Under the pieces are notes generated by a model. That model was given only the letters and a program-made list of their open reading frames with translations. It had not been told where the DNA came from and did no database searches. Position numbers and translations under genes: made by a program. From Cyathus striatus (taxonomy: Eukaryota > Basidiomycota > Agaricomycetes > Agaricales > Nidulariaceae), in contig JAOVFP010000004.1 of assembly GCA_025738555.1 (NCBI GenBank), positions 1,612,001 through 1,676,000 on the forward strand: 64,000 bases of DNA. The letters run 5' to 3'. Shown piece after piece: positions 22,860 through 34,617 of the stretch (position 1 is the stretch's first letter; each line of letters begins with the position of its first letter).

Positions 22860-24290
22860 TTAGGTGTAAAATTGCACATTTCTACCATTTACAGTCTTAA
22901 ATCTGTACACATTAATGAACCCCAGATAATAAATAAAGATCTATGGACTGCTACAAAATAGCAAGCCTTGTACTTATTGGCCTTTTATTTGGGTTAATAT
23001 TCAACAGTTCATATCATAAAATATAGTACAAGTGCTTCTATGTCCAACCTACCATTAGCCTGGTGTATAGGAAAAGATATTAAATATTGAAGGGACCGCT
23101 TTTCTGCCAGTCACATGACTTGTATATGTTTTAATTTCACTTTGATATCGCTAAGTTGTTTGTTTGGCATCAGGATTGAAGTCTAACAAATAGTCAATGA
23201 CATAAATATGAATTAAAGAATATTTCAAAGTGATGTAGAATAGTCAATTCTTCATCAATCAGGATGATTTTGGTCTTGATCGGAAGCTAGAATTTAGTAC
23301 ATTCTATTCTAGTATGATAGGGAATGGTCTCACCGAAGCACAGGCCTGGATAAGAACAAAACATTAGATCAAAGATGACAATTTTATGATGATCTACCCA
23401 AAATGATCAATGATGAGACACTGTAGCATCTGAAAACCATGGGAATTGAACATTCTAGAGGATTCTAATGCCTCGGAGTGACTCATAGTCAAATGATAGC
23501 TAAATAAAGACACAAATAAGGACAGGGGAAGTGTTTCAGGTAGATATATGTAGTATACAATGTCTGGGAAAATCATAATAATAGTTCTGGGCTTTGTGTA
23601 TTTAAGTAGGTACTATAGAGAGTAGAAAGGCAAGCAGATTCGCACCTTTCTTGCCCAGGTACAATAGGTATTGGGTAGTGGTTTGGGTCTCATTTGTTTC
23701 AAAGAATATAGTTGTTTTGGTTCGCATTTTGGAAAGAATTGAAATTCTGAGACTCCAGAGAGGGCCTAGAACTTAGTTATTTCAATAAAGTGGTTCCATA
23801 AGAGTAAAGGGTTGCTCTTGTTTCGGTTTTCTAAGAAGTTGTACTAGCAAAGGGTTGTTAAAACACTTCTACAAAGTTTAAAGTAGTACAAAGGTGTATT
23901 ACTTGAATTCTACAATAAAATTCTATTGCATTTCGATTCAAAGGCTTTTCAAATGATTTAAACTTGCATAAGACAATAAGAAGGAACACCCACCTTTCCC
24001 ACAACTTGCACTTAAAGAGTCTTGTGAATTTTATAGTGAAATAAGTTGCAGACATAGAGCCAATTTCACTACTAGAACACAAGTACCCCTTTTCAGCAGA
24101 GGAGGATGACAAGATGGTGGTTGGGTCCCAGATGCAAGGGACCCAATAATTAGTTTTAATATATTTTTTGTACTTGTCATCTTGCAGAAATAAAGCAAGA
24201 TTGGAATGGGAAATGCAGAAGTGCAGAAATGTGGAAGTGAAGAAATGCAGAAGTGAAGAAATGCAGAAGTGAAGAAATAGGTGTAGTCAG
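22860..24290. other. Non-coding 3' part of the Gypsy element
   Basis: About 1.4 kb lies between the chromodomain end and the antisense ORF with no domain that I recognise. It is unusually long for a Gypsy 3' untranslated region and may hold further inserted sequence. Confidence 0.4.
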
Positions 24291-24300
24291 AGGTGTGAGA

Positions 24301-27300
24301 CTAAGAGGGATGAAGTAGTTTCTCAGCATCTTTAGGACCAGGTTTGTTGGGGTACTGAGTATGAAACTCTTCAACAAACTCAGCCACATTATCAAGCTCG
24401 GATGCAGGTAGCCAGGAGAACTCCTCGTCAGTGTCTTGATAGCCATTCCACTGTATGAAGTACTTGAGTTTGCACTTGAGACGTTTGTCGATTTTCGAGT
24501 CCAGAATTTTGGCAATCTCATATTCGATTTCGCTGTCTTCGAATTCGACAGGTGGAGGGGGTGAAACGACATGACCAGGTATAGTGTTCTCAGTGAATGG
24601 TTCGAGCATGGAGATGTGGAAAACAGGGTGTACAGAATGGTAGGTGTTGGGGAGTTGGAAAGTGTGGGAGTGAGTACCAGGAGAGGCAATAACTTCAAAC
24701 AGACCTAGGTATTTCTTGGCAAACTTTTGTGTAGGTCAAGTAGTGCAGAAGTGCTCAGCTTTGATGAAAGCTTTGGAACCAATTGGAAACTCGGGAGAGG
24801 GGAGTCTCTTCTTGTCTGCAGGTCCTTGATAGCACTTCTGAGCAGCTGCTATCTCAGACTTGAGCATCTGGTGAAGTTCATCAAGATCAATAGCAAATTC
24901 GCAGGCACAGGCAGCAGTAATGTCACGCTCAGGGTATACTGCTAGGTTTGGGTTATAGCCTTTGTTAGTGAAGAAGGGAGAAACACCTGTGGTGGCACTA
25001 GGAGCATTATTGTAAGTAAACTCAGTGAGGGGGAGGAGTAGGGCCCAATTGTCTTGCTGGTAGTTACAATAAATGCGGATGTACTGTTCCAGTGTCTGAT
25101 TAGTGCATTCAGTCTGACCATCGCCCTCTGGATGATAACCAGAGGTGAAATGAAGATTCATATCAAGAACAGTACCTAAAGAGTGGAAGAAATGGGAGAT
25201 GAGCTCCTTTCCTTGATCTGATGTAACATGAGATGGAATACCATGTTTAGAGAAAACATGGAGGACAAAAAGCTCAACGAGCTTTTCCGAGGTAAGCTTG
25301 TTCATGGTGGGGATGAATATAGCTTGCTTTGTAAGACGGTCAACAATGACAAGTACTGCATTGAACTCTTTGTCGTAAGTGGATGAGGTCAGTAGCATAC
25401 CAATGAAATCCATTGATATCGAGTTCCATGGCTGTTCAGGAATTGGCAATTGTTTCAAGGTTCCATATGGCCGGTGTCGCTGTGGTTTGTTATGCATACA
25501 AGTCGTGCAAGACTTACAATAATCTTTTATGAAGGTATGAAGTCCAGGCCAGGTGTACTCGTGGTGGATCAAGTTTAATGTCTTGTTCTGGCCATAGTGG
25601 CCAGAAAGGATGTGATCGTGTTTGTACAAAAGAACACAGAGTCATAGGTCAGGAAAGTCAGGAGAGGTAGGAACCCAAATATGGTTGTCTAGATGAAGAA
25701 AACCTTTGTCGTCAACAGACTACCAGTTAACTGGGTTAGCAAGGTGAATGTGTGCAATGGGGTCAGAAGGTAATGCAGCAAGGATGTCATTGTGGAGTTG
25801 TTCAACATCCATGATTACGCTGGCACACAAGGCCAGAAAAATGAGTGTGGTAGCTCGAAGTGAAGCTTGGAGCTGGAAATGAGTGAACACAGGACAGAAG
25901 CTATGCAGATTAACCTTTGCATAGTCATTATCCCCCCCTTTAGAGTAGACATCCCAGCATCTAGTTAACAAGTCCAGTTTTGTACCAAGCTTGCCAGGAT
26001 GGAAATGAATGATTAGGTGAAACTGAGAGAGGTACTCTGACCAACAGGCTTGTCAATGGGTGAGGATTTTTGTTGTGGAAAAATATTCCAGGTTTTTATG
26101 GTCTGTAACGATGTCGATTGGAGAGCCCGCACCTTCGAGGTAATGGCGCCAGATGCGGAAGGCCTCGAAGATAGCTAGAAGTTCCTTATCATGAGTATCA
26201 TAATTAGGTTCGGGGGAGGTAAAAGTGTGGGAGTGGAATGCAATAGGGTGGATTTCACCATCCTCAGTGATAATAGAGAGGATGGCTGCCAATGCATAGT
26301 CAGAGGCATCAGTTTCGACAACGAGTTGTGCATCGGGAATCCAATGGGTGAGGATTGGCACAGTGGTGAAAGCCATTTTGAGCAAATTGAAAGCCATGCA
26401 GCAAGCAGGAGAGAAATCCCATTTGAGGCCTTTCCGAGTTAGTCATGTAAGTGGCACAACTATATCAGAATAATTAAAAATGAAATGGCGATAGAAATTC
26501 ACAAACCCCAAGAAGGACTGAACATCTTTGACTTTCTTGGGTTCGGGCCAGTTCTGGATGGTCTTTACTTTCTCTTGAGACATAGTAAGTCCACTTGGAG
26601 AAAGAATGTAACCCAAATACTCAACAGACTCAGAATGGAATTCGCATTTGTCTGCACATGTGTAAAGGCCATGTTGGCATAAACATTTGAGGACTTCACA
26701 AACATGCTTCCGATGGTCAGTGAGGTTATTTGAGTATATTAGAATGTCATCAAGGTAGACGGTTACACAAACGTCAAGTAAATCCTTGAATATGTTGTTC
26801 ATGAAATGCTGGAAGGTGGCAGGAGCATTAGTGAGTCCAAATGGCATTACTAACCATTCGAAGGACCCATAACAAGTGCAGAAAGCCATCTTCCATTTGT
26901 CTCCCTCAGCAACACAGACCAGGTGATAGGCGTGGCGAAGGTTGATTTTGGTATAAATGCAGGCCTTGTGTGGAGAGTCAAGGAGGTCAGAAATAAGTGG
27001 AAGGGGGTATTGATCTTTCTTCAAGATGGCATTAAGTCCTCTGAAATCAATGCAGAGCCATAGAGAGCTGTCCTTTTTGCGAACAAAAAGAACAGGTGCA
27101 CCATGTGGTGAGTGAGAAGGACGGATAAAACCAATATGAAGATGCTCATTGATAAATTCATGTAGAGCCCCAAGCTCACTCTGAGAGAGCAAGTAGATCA
27201 TTCCTACTGGAGGGGATTCTCCTTCTTCAAGATTGATTTGAAGGTCATAAGGGTGATGCAGGGCAAGGGAGTCAGCATGGCTTTTGCTGAAGACATCAGC

Positions 27301-29541
27301 AAATTCATGATACTCAGCAGGCACTTTTGTGAGGTCTGCCGGGTTCTCATTGAGTGTGGATGCGGCAGCAGCAGCAGAAACAATGGCTCCAAGTTGTATC
27401 CTAAACATTTGAGCACCTTCAAGCTTACTAGCACGAAGGAATGTGGCAGCATTGATTAAGGATATTTGCGGAGTTGTAGGTTGCAGAGGTGGGTTTGCAT
27501 CTGGTGAAGCAGAGGTCAGAAGTGCAGGAGCTTCCTCAGAGGTCGTCGATGAAGACAGAAACAATGTGCATGAGGCTGTAGTTTGGAATCCTAAGATACG
27601 TCTCTCAGTCCAATCAATCAACAGATTGTATAGGGAGAGCCAGTTGAAACCTAGAACCACAGAGCATGATGAGTCGAGCAGAGTGACATAAAAGTCCATA
27701 GTTATGCATTCACCAGATGGAAAAGTTACAGGGATAGTAGCAACTTGAGTAAGTATAGAGTTCGAGGAGCCATCAAAGAGCTTTAAAGGAATAGGGGTGC
27801 ATGGGGTGGTCGGAAGGTTGTGCAACTGAGTAAAATGCAAGTCTACAAAGCAGTGGGTTGAACCAGAATCTACTAGTGCAGAAAAGGAAAAAGAAAGTGT
27901 GGAATTGGATGCAGAAGTAGATAATAAATGAACATGTAATGCTTGGGGGTTGTAAAGAGTGGATGCATTGAGGTGGATCTCCCTGGGTGTACAGGAGGGA
28001 TCAATGTGGCCCTCAGTCTGTATGGGAACCTGAGGGCCACACTCTATTTTTTTGAGCTCTCTTCAGAGTTTGAAATAGAGAGTCTTCGGCAGTGGGTGTG
28101 GGGATGGTCACAGTGTGAGCTTTAGCTGCTGAGGAGGATGCCTTTCAGCAATCCTTTGCGCGATGACCAGGTTTCCCACAGAAGAGACACAGGTTGCTGT
28201 CCATGCAGCATTTGCATTCCTCAGGGGTCAGCTTACCATCTTTCCCAAGTTTATCACTCAGGTTGACAGCTGGCATTTGTGGGGTGCTGGTAGGTTTTCC
28301 CAAGGATGGTGTGGAGGTCAATGGTTTGGGGGGAGTCAAAGGGTGAGACTTATTAGTAGTGCTCGTGGACACTGCATTATCTGAAGACTTCGTGGCTTGT
28401 CTGGAAGACTTCAACTCAAAACCCTTTTCTGTCTGGTGCTTCCAATAGCACATATCGACCTTCTGAGCCAGGAACTTCCTATCCCCTAGGGTAGGAGGTA
28501 AATCAAGGAGAGCAAGGTCATCCTTGATGTGGGAGCAGAGCCCCCAATAGTACTGGGCTGCAAGGGCAGTTTTGCCCCAGTCCAGTAAAGAAGCACACTC
28601 ATTAAACTTTACCTCATAAGTAGTGATGCACTGGTTATCATCCATGTGGATAACCATAATGCATGATTCCACATCACTAGTAGGGTTGGCAAGGCCAAAG
28701 TGAGTGTGGAGGACTATGAGGAAGTGTGGCTAAGAGGACATCCAGTCCTCATTGGTACCACTAGAGATGTGCAGTGCAAATAGATTCATGGCCATACCCC
28801 ACAGATAGGAAATGGCATAATTGACTCTGGAATAGCTGGTGGGGTACATGGTCTCATTATTGTGGAAAACTAGGAGACACTGTAGGATGAAGGGTTCCAG
28901 CTTGGTAACACTTGTGCCATTGAAAGTGTTGGGCTCCTTGACCTTATGCTGAGGTATGTGAGAGGTCGGAGTCCTAATGGTGAGAGATTCTGCAAGACGC
29001 AGAATCGCATTCAAGGTCTCATGATTAAAATCAGATGGAGAGTGAGAGCGAGAACGAGTGTGGGAGTGATGACAAGAGTGATGATGACCACCATGAGAAT
29101 GGCCATCTGGGTCATCTGAACCGTCAGGATCACCCAAGCCTCCAGGAGCTCCTGGAGCTGCCCTGGGTGCATCTTGTGGTGCAGGCGTGGTATTACCAGC
29201 ACATTCCTCCACTGGAATAGTGGGAGGAGGTGCAACAGGTTGGCTTGCCTGTTGTTCCCCATGCTGGGAAGTGGAAGCAGAGTGAGTTTCAGATGCAGGA
29301 GTGGTGCAAGAGAGCCCAGGTATGGTAGCAGCTTGTTCCATTTCTGCTGGTGCAAGAGGAATGGAATGAGGGTGGAAATGGATGCTGTGTGTGGGCAGCA
29401 ATGGGTGATGAATGGTAGTAGACATAGAACCTGAAGGTTGTGCTATGATAGCACTGATAGACAGAGGCAGCACTTCAGCAGCCTCAAGTTCTAAAGCAGC
29501 TTGTTTTCATGTGTGGGGACCTTCAGTCCTAGTAGCCATAG
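24301..29541 (-). pseudogene. Gypsy gag-pol polyprotein, multiply interrupted
   Basis: Translation starts near 29541 (MATRTEGPHT). Visible in order: a Pro/His/Ser-rich gag; the CCHC knuckle CLFCGKPGHRAKDC near 28150; the protease site ALVDSGST near 27875; reverse transcriptase with FVRKKDSS, PFGLTNAPATFQ and VYLDDILIYS (27120-26700); RNase H with VETDASDYALAA near 26320; the integrase HHCC finger (H...H near 25560, CKSCTTC near 25510); the DDE core with MDFIG, TSDQGKE and HPEGDGQTE; and a chromodomain (EYEIAKILDSK ... YFIQWNGY) near 24510-24420. In-frame stops occur at least at ~29509, 28730, ~28142, 26443 and 26053, and the gag and pol frames differ. Several stops sit where Arg or Trp is expected, fitting C-to-T decay. 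It would copy the element by reverse transcription and integration if intact. Confidence 0.93.
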
Positions 29542-29561
29542 ACAAAAGATATGAGTAAGGA

Positions 29562-29647
29562 CTGTACAAGTTAAGAAGTGTGGGAAGTGCAGAGACAAGT
29601 GCGGAATAGAAGTGCGGGAATAAGGTAGGAAAAGTATGGCTATGACA
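29562..29647 (-). repeat. Truncated 5' LTR of the Gypsy element
   Basis: These 86 bp match the start of the 3' LTR (22280-22365). The remaining ~580 bp of LTR and the primer-binding site are missing, and gag begins about 20 bp further in. A promoter built from this remnant is unlikely to work. Confidence 0.8.
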
Positions 29648-29703
29648 CACTGTCACTACATGATGGATATGTATTTATTGCACAAGTGCAAGCTCCAAAC
29701 CCA

Positions 29704-29769
29704 TTGGTGTTATAGTGTTGTAGTGATCACTGGAGTCAGATTCAACTAAGGTTCAAAACCTGGTAGCAC
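29704..29769 (+). pseudogene. Degenerate tRNA-Gln copy
   Basis: The 5' GGTGTTATAGTGTTGTAGTG and 3' GGTTCAAAACCTGGTAGCAC parts of the family are kept. The anticodon stem and loop are largely deleted. Confidence 0.6.
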
Positions 29770-29934
29770 ATTAAGCATTTAAAAATGATATACATCAAGT
29801 GTATACTCTTTTCATTGTTTGTGTTACTGCTAACAAGCATCATCACCACACAATGTGAATTTTCTTCTTCACTGATTGACTTCAAATAACTATATTTACA
29901 ACATCCTCATGTTCACCATACAAAAAAGTGTACT

Positions 29935-30029
29935 GGTGCTGTAGTGTAGTGGTGATCACTGAGGACTGATATTAGTATTACGAATAGAATGTCTCTTCCT
30001 CTAATCCAGGTTTGAATCCTGGTAGCACC
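29935..30029 (+). pseudogene. tRNA-Gln copy with damaged anticodon loop
   Basis: Acceptor, D arm (GTGTAGTGGTGATCAC), GAGGA/TCCTC stem and T arm (CCAGG-TTTGAAT-CCTGG) are intact. Two bases are lost before the anticodon (GAGGACTGAT instead of GAGGATTCTGAT), so it is probably inactive. Confidence 0.65.
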
Positions 30030-30194
30030 TTGGCCATTCAGAATGATATCCATTGACTGTATATAATTTTTTTCAATTTGTAACTATGTTAGTAATGGAT
30101 ACCAACATTTTTAATACATCCATTCCCACTAACAAGCATCATCACTGCACAAGAATATGTAGTTATTGCCATAAGTGCAAGTTCTAAACTCATT

Positions 30195-30286
30195 GGTGGT
30201 ATAATGTTGTGGTGATTCCTGGGAATTCAAATTTCACCCATTTAATGTTTCTTCGCTCTGGATCAGGTTCAAATATTGATAGCACC
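30195..30286 (+). pseudogene. Degenerate tRNA-Gln copy
   Basis: It starts GGTGGTATAATGTTGTGGTG and ends GGTTCAAATATTGATAGCACC. The anticodon arm is no longer recognisable. Confidence 0.5.
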
Positions 30287-30391
30287 TTTACTGCACAAGA
30301 TGTCAGATGAACTTTTGTCTTCTTCACTGAATGACTTTGAATTGCTATATCTGTAGCCTCCTCATACTCACCATATAAAAAAGAGTATACA

Positions 30392-30559
30392 GGTGCTATA
30401 GTGTAGTGGTTATCACTGAGGATTCTTATAATCAGATATTGATATACCACTAATCGGAATTCTCATTGATAGCCACCACACCACAGCACCAATATTAATG
30501 CAATAACTTGCAGCATATATACATCTTCCTCTAGCTCAGATTCAAAAGCTGGTAGCACC
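30392..30559 (+). pseudogene. tRNA-Gln copy with a ~100-nt insertion
   Basis: The 5' half is perfect up to GAGGATTCT, but the anticodon base G has become T. About 100 nt separate it from TTCCTC and a mutated T arm (CTCAGATTCAAAAGCTGG). The insertion is far longer than the introns of the good copies. Confidence 0.6.
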
Positions 30560-31015
30560 TCCAGTAAAATTTCCAGAAGCATTATTTTTCTTTGGTGCAT
30601 TCTTATTGACTTATACAGTGTGGAACTCAAGGAATCGGAGAAAAGTGCTGTGTATTCTTGTCAAAAGATCAGGTTGATTAGTATGTATCATTTGCATTAC
30701 ATTTTTACATCCCAATGGACCACGATGGATATCGTATTGAGTTAATACTATGTACAATGCTGGAAAATGAAGCCGACAATAACTTATGCTTGCTATTCTT
30801 TCTTATCAAAAGACCAGATTATTATAAATGTTATGTAGCGCTTGTGTCGGCGTTATATACAGACCGGCACGATTGCTATCTTATCGATTTTATCATTCAT
30901 ACCGAACACTCATTTATTTACCGAACCGGTCTAATTAAGTGCTCGCGATGCTACTTTTTTGTATAAAAGCTCTTCCCAGCCAGACATTTAACACACATTC
31001 TTGAACTAGTGTATC

Positions 31016-31114
31016 GGTGCTATACTGTAGCAAATTGAGCGTCGGTTCGGAGGATTCTGATCTTCTACTGTTGGTTTGGATTTCTCTAACCCAGGTTCGA
31101 AATCTGGAAGCACC
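31016..31114 (+). pseudogene. Rearranged tRNA-Gln copy
   Basis: The acceptor and T arm (CCCAGGTTCGAAATCTGGAAGCACC) and GAGGATTCTGAT are present. The D arm is replaced by unrelated sequence (CAAATTGAGCGTCGGTTCG). About 430 bp further on (31449) a similar 5' part recurs without a 3' half. Confidence 0.6.
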
Positions 31115-31448
31115 TTCAAAGGGTTGTCAAAATGGATTATGTTTTCTTCAGCGCGTTCTTATCGAGTTACACTATGTCGGAAGATGGACCGGACAGTAAT
31201 GCCACACATTCTTACACATCAAAAGATTGAGATCGATAAGTTAAGCTGTCATTCGGATTACATTTATACCCTCATTATAAATGTCATGTAGCGCGCGCGC
31301 CGGTGTTAAATACGGACCGCGATTGCTATCTTATCATTCTTACTGAACAATTCATTTTATTCAGCGGCGGACTCATTCACAATGCTAGTCTTTTGGATTA
31401 AAGCCCTTCCAGCTAGCCATTTAACACACAATCTTGAGTGAGTGTATC

Positions 31449-31490
31449 GGTGATGCAGTGTAGTAATTTGAGCATTGAGGATTCTGATGT
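31449..31490 (+). pseudogene. 5' half of a tRNA-Gln copy
   Basis: GGTGATGCAGTGTAGTAATTTGAG leads into GAGGATTCTGATG. No T arm follows. Its upstream ~250 bp resemble the sequence upstream of the copy at 31016, so the two arose by tandem duplication. Confidence 0.5.
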
Positions 31491-31766
31491 TGGAAAACCT
31501 CTCATTTGCTGCTTCACACTTGCTGGTTAATCGGGGTTGGAAATGGACCGGGGTTCCCCTATTCTTAACATCCTATTACCAGTTCGCTTTCAAGTTCTAT
31601 ACAATCCCAATGTACGATAATCAACTGTGAAGTGCTCAGAGGCCAGAGGTACTAGTGTCATATCGCAAGTACTAAAATATCTTACACCCATGTCCGTCAT
31701 ATTGGGTGATTATAAGTTGGTAAAGTTGATAAATACTCCAAGTGCCTGTTATTCTGCAACATACAA

Positions 31767-32200
31767 TCAATTCTCCTTCATCACATCCGCATACGACGGC
31801 GGACTTCTAACCTGCACGTCCAAGGAATCCCGAAGCCGTTTAAGATCTCCTTTAATCCCCAAACATTCACTCACTTTCTGCGAGGAGTGTGAATTAGGAA
31901 ACTCTCTCCCATACCATAAAAGTACGTTTGCACGATTCCATATCCTATTATGCAGTAGCATGATCGTCAATATTCCATTTGCAGGTACGAAAGTACAACG
32001 TACCCAAACAAATCTTCAAAAGCTAGTGTTTTATCCTGCATTGGAATAGGCAGGTTTTGAATATAATCCTGCGTCTCCTTGTAATCTTTCATCATTATAT
32101 CTATGTACACACTGAGTGCGACGTATGTTTCTTCTGGGGGTGGGTCACCAGGATCAGGATTGTTCGCGAACATATTTTGTATGCCTTTGTAAATGTTCAT
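31767..32200 (-). CDS. Small hypothetical protein, two exons
   Basis: Exons 32200-32004 and 31944-31767 join in frame (donor GTACGT, acceptor CATAATAG) to a 124-aa protein starting MNIYKGIQNMFANN. It has a helical middle (YVALSVYIDIMMKDYKETQDYIQNL) and a basic C-terminal half. A TATATAA box lies on the minus strand at about 32320-32326, about 120 bp upstream. I recognise no domain; it is probably a lineage-specific gene. The single clean intron that keeps the frame open is the main support. Confidence 0.5.
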
Positions 32201-33338
32201 TGACCTAGGGATCGAGAGTTGATTAAGTTTAATAAGTGCACAGAAGAAATAAAAGTAATATCGTACGTCACGGTGGAGGATAGATTCTGAGTACAACACG
32301 CTGTAGCATTGTGAGAGGGTTATATACTATCCTTATCATATTGTGGGTTACTTTGGAAATGCTGTAATGCAAGTAGCAGACGATGGCAGGTTGCAGACAT
32401 CTGCCTAGTAGTGGTATTGTTACTTAGGTGCTGCAAAAAACAAATACACTTTTGTGCGTGCTAGACATGTTCTATTTCTTTCTGACGCCGAAGCAAGATA
32501 TGAAGGCAATCCATATGCAGCTGTAATGCATTCTTCGAAATATGGAACAGCAACTTTCCTATTGATTGGCGATGACCGCTTAGAGGTGATAAAGATGATG
32601 GCGGCCTATAGGATACAGCAATTTGTTCTCCGCACGGCGCAGTTATCCCCAACACATGAAACGTTGAAATTGAAAGCCGTCCTAATTTAGAGAAAGCAAC
32701 GCATAATAATTGTTTATGTTGCCAAGCTTATTCTTTACACAAACACCGCGGCATGACATAACTAGCGCTAGCTGAACAAATAGACAATTAACCTTTGGTG
32801 TGTAGTAAAAGTGGGAAGAATAGCAAGCTATGAGCACGCGTGCTATCAACACAACAGTACTGTTGTAATAGGATCCCTCAGAAAAATTAAGCGCCAGGGT
32901 GGGAAAATTGGCTCTGTGGGCCACGGTGGGGTAAGTAATTAGCGTACAGTATCTAAATTTGGACTACTACAGCCTGTTGAGATTAAAATTGCTGTTTTAA
33001 CTTAGAGGGGTGTAGCATAACTCGCGATACAGTTCCGGTCAGTGTAAGATGGAGCTTCTAATTGTAACTCGATTGAAATACAAATCTTACAAGGTTGCAT
33101 CCTATGTTGTTCTTCAACTTTGTGGGGTCTGAAGTCTTTCTTCCATTATGATGTTGATGCATAACAAGGTAACGACGAGATGTCGTGTTTTACCGTGGCG
33201 CGCCACAGTGTGCCACTACAAACGTTAGTATGTATATAAACTTCTCACAATCATTAGAAAGAGCATCATCCGCACGACTACAGAGCTTTCACACATCAGC
33301 AACTTCACTCGTATATCTACATAAAAAACCAATTATCG
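32201..33338. other. Intergenic; promoter region of the next gene
   Basis: A TATATAAA box at about 33234-33240 lies about 100 bp before the ATG at 33339, with no other ATG between. The open frame at 32454-32690 (+) has no family signature. Confidence 0.4.
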
Positions 33339-33905
33339 ATGCTATATACCACTCTTCAAGCACTTGATGTGCTCAAAGTTCTTGACTCCCATGATCATAG
33401 TGATCCTCAATGCCAGCCAGTTCCCAACTCCGAGAACTTATGGATTCGTGCTATGGCAGATCTTATTTACGAGGATGTCTATGATACCGGCGAATTTATC
33501 AAGGTCCTATCTCGAGGACTCAGATATCAAGAGTTCAACTTCAATGCACTCGCCAGCTTTGTGACGAAATTATTGAAGGTTTCTTTTGAAATGAAATCAA
33601 CCATTTACATCGCAATGCCACAAGGAGACCACAGATGGCAAGCTGCTGATACATTTTCAAAGTATGTTGCGGACAAGTTTAGTTTAACTACATTCCTGAG
33701 CTTGCTAATGTGCATTACTTACAGAATAATGGTACGAGTTAGAGCACTTAAGAAACATCTCGCCGAGCATCCTGCCGTTTTCAGTGCCTCTGAAATAGTA
33801 CAGATCTTTAAGGATCTCTGGGATATGTCGAATGAAATTAAACAGCTGGGTATGTTTATAGTCAATCAAGATAATATTGCACAAAATGCCAAAATGGAAG
33901 AGTAG
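33339..33905 (+). CDS. Hypothetical helical protein, two exons
   Basis: Exons 33339-33661 and 33725-33905 join through a 63-nt GTATGT...CTTACAG intron to a 167-aa protein. The ATG is the first one after a TATA box. The product has no signal peptide or membrane segment. It is mostly predicted helix, with a charged C-terminal part (RVRALKKHLAEHPAVF, DLWDMSNEIKQLG). I do not recognise a family. A divergent gene of similar size lies about 1.1 kb upstream on the other strand. Confidence 0.55.
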   Translation: MLYTTLQALDVLKVLDSHDHSDPQCQPVPNSENLWIRAMADLIYEDVYDTGEFIKVLSRGLRYQEFNFNALASFVTKLLKVSFEMKSTIYIAMPQGDHRWQAADTFSKYVADKFSLTTFLSLLMCITYRIMVRVRALKKHLAEHPAVFSASEIVQIFKDLWDMSNEIKQLGMFIVNQDNIAQNAKMEE

Positions 33906-34617
33906 CCAAATTACGCATATATCAGTACTTACAACTCGTACATTGCTTCTTACTATATGAACTTTCTATCTATTCCTGAATACATTTCTCGATTTGCAAT
34001 TATCTGCACCTGATCGAATGTACCATTAGCAAAGGCGCCCCAGGGGTGAGTTGGTTTTGACGGGTTGTACATATGGTAGTCTCGATCCAAAAATGTCCGG
34101 TCAGTCTGTATCCGGAATATACATAGACCAGGTGAAATCATGGGAGGGGATTTGATGAGCCTAGTTTCAAAAGGTTGACTTTCCTGTGAATTGTTTCACG
34201 TCGCTACCCAACGTTTAAGCTTATAGACCTGGAATTCCTCATTTGGGGATGAATAGATCATACATGATGTAGTATAACCAAACGAAGCTGCATTACAGTG
34301 CGTCTGAAACGTTATACATAACAAATACACAGGCTATGTCATATTCTTAGAACTTCTAGAAAACTACGGAACGTGTGCAGTTTTATACAGGAGAAATTTC
34401 CCGGAGTATGGTTCACGACTTGATATTCTTAAGGTTCGTGCAAAGGTGCCACGGTTCATAATTTGCAAATTAGAGCTCTGCCTGAATCTGTAGACAAGCT
34501 ATTTTATGCTTAAACGGTAATAGAAAGTTTATTGCTATTGCTACAATTGAGATTATACTAAAACGGCCCATGCCGCTTCATCTCCTCCAAAAGTTCATTG
34601 ATCGAGGGGTTGTTCAT

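Larger units (their letters stand above)
21697..29647 (-). mobile_element. Ty3/Gypsy chromovirus, complete outline but inactivated
   Basis: The 5-bp target duplication CACTG lies at 21692-21696 and 29648-29652. On the minus strand the element runs 5' LTR remnant, gag, protease, reverse transcriptase, RNase H, integrase, chromodomain, polypurine tract and 3' LTR. Domain order and the C-terminal chromodomain identify the Chromoviridae-type branch of Gypsy elements. It is defective in two ways: the 5' LTR is cut to 86 bp with no primer-binding region, and gag-pol carries several stops plus at least one frameshift. Confidence 0.92.

Noticed and set aside
29011..29355. Hydrophobic 114-aa minus-strand frame
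   Set aside because: It is a shifted frame of the gag region of the Gypsy element.
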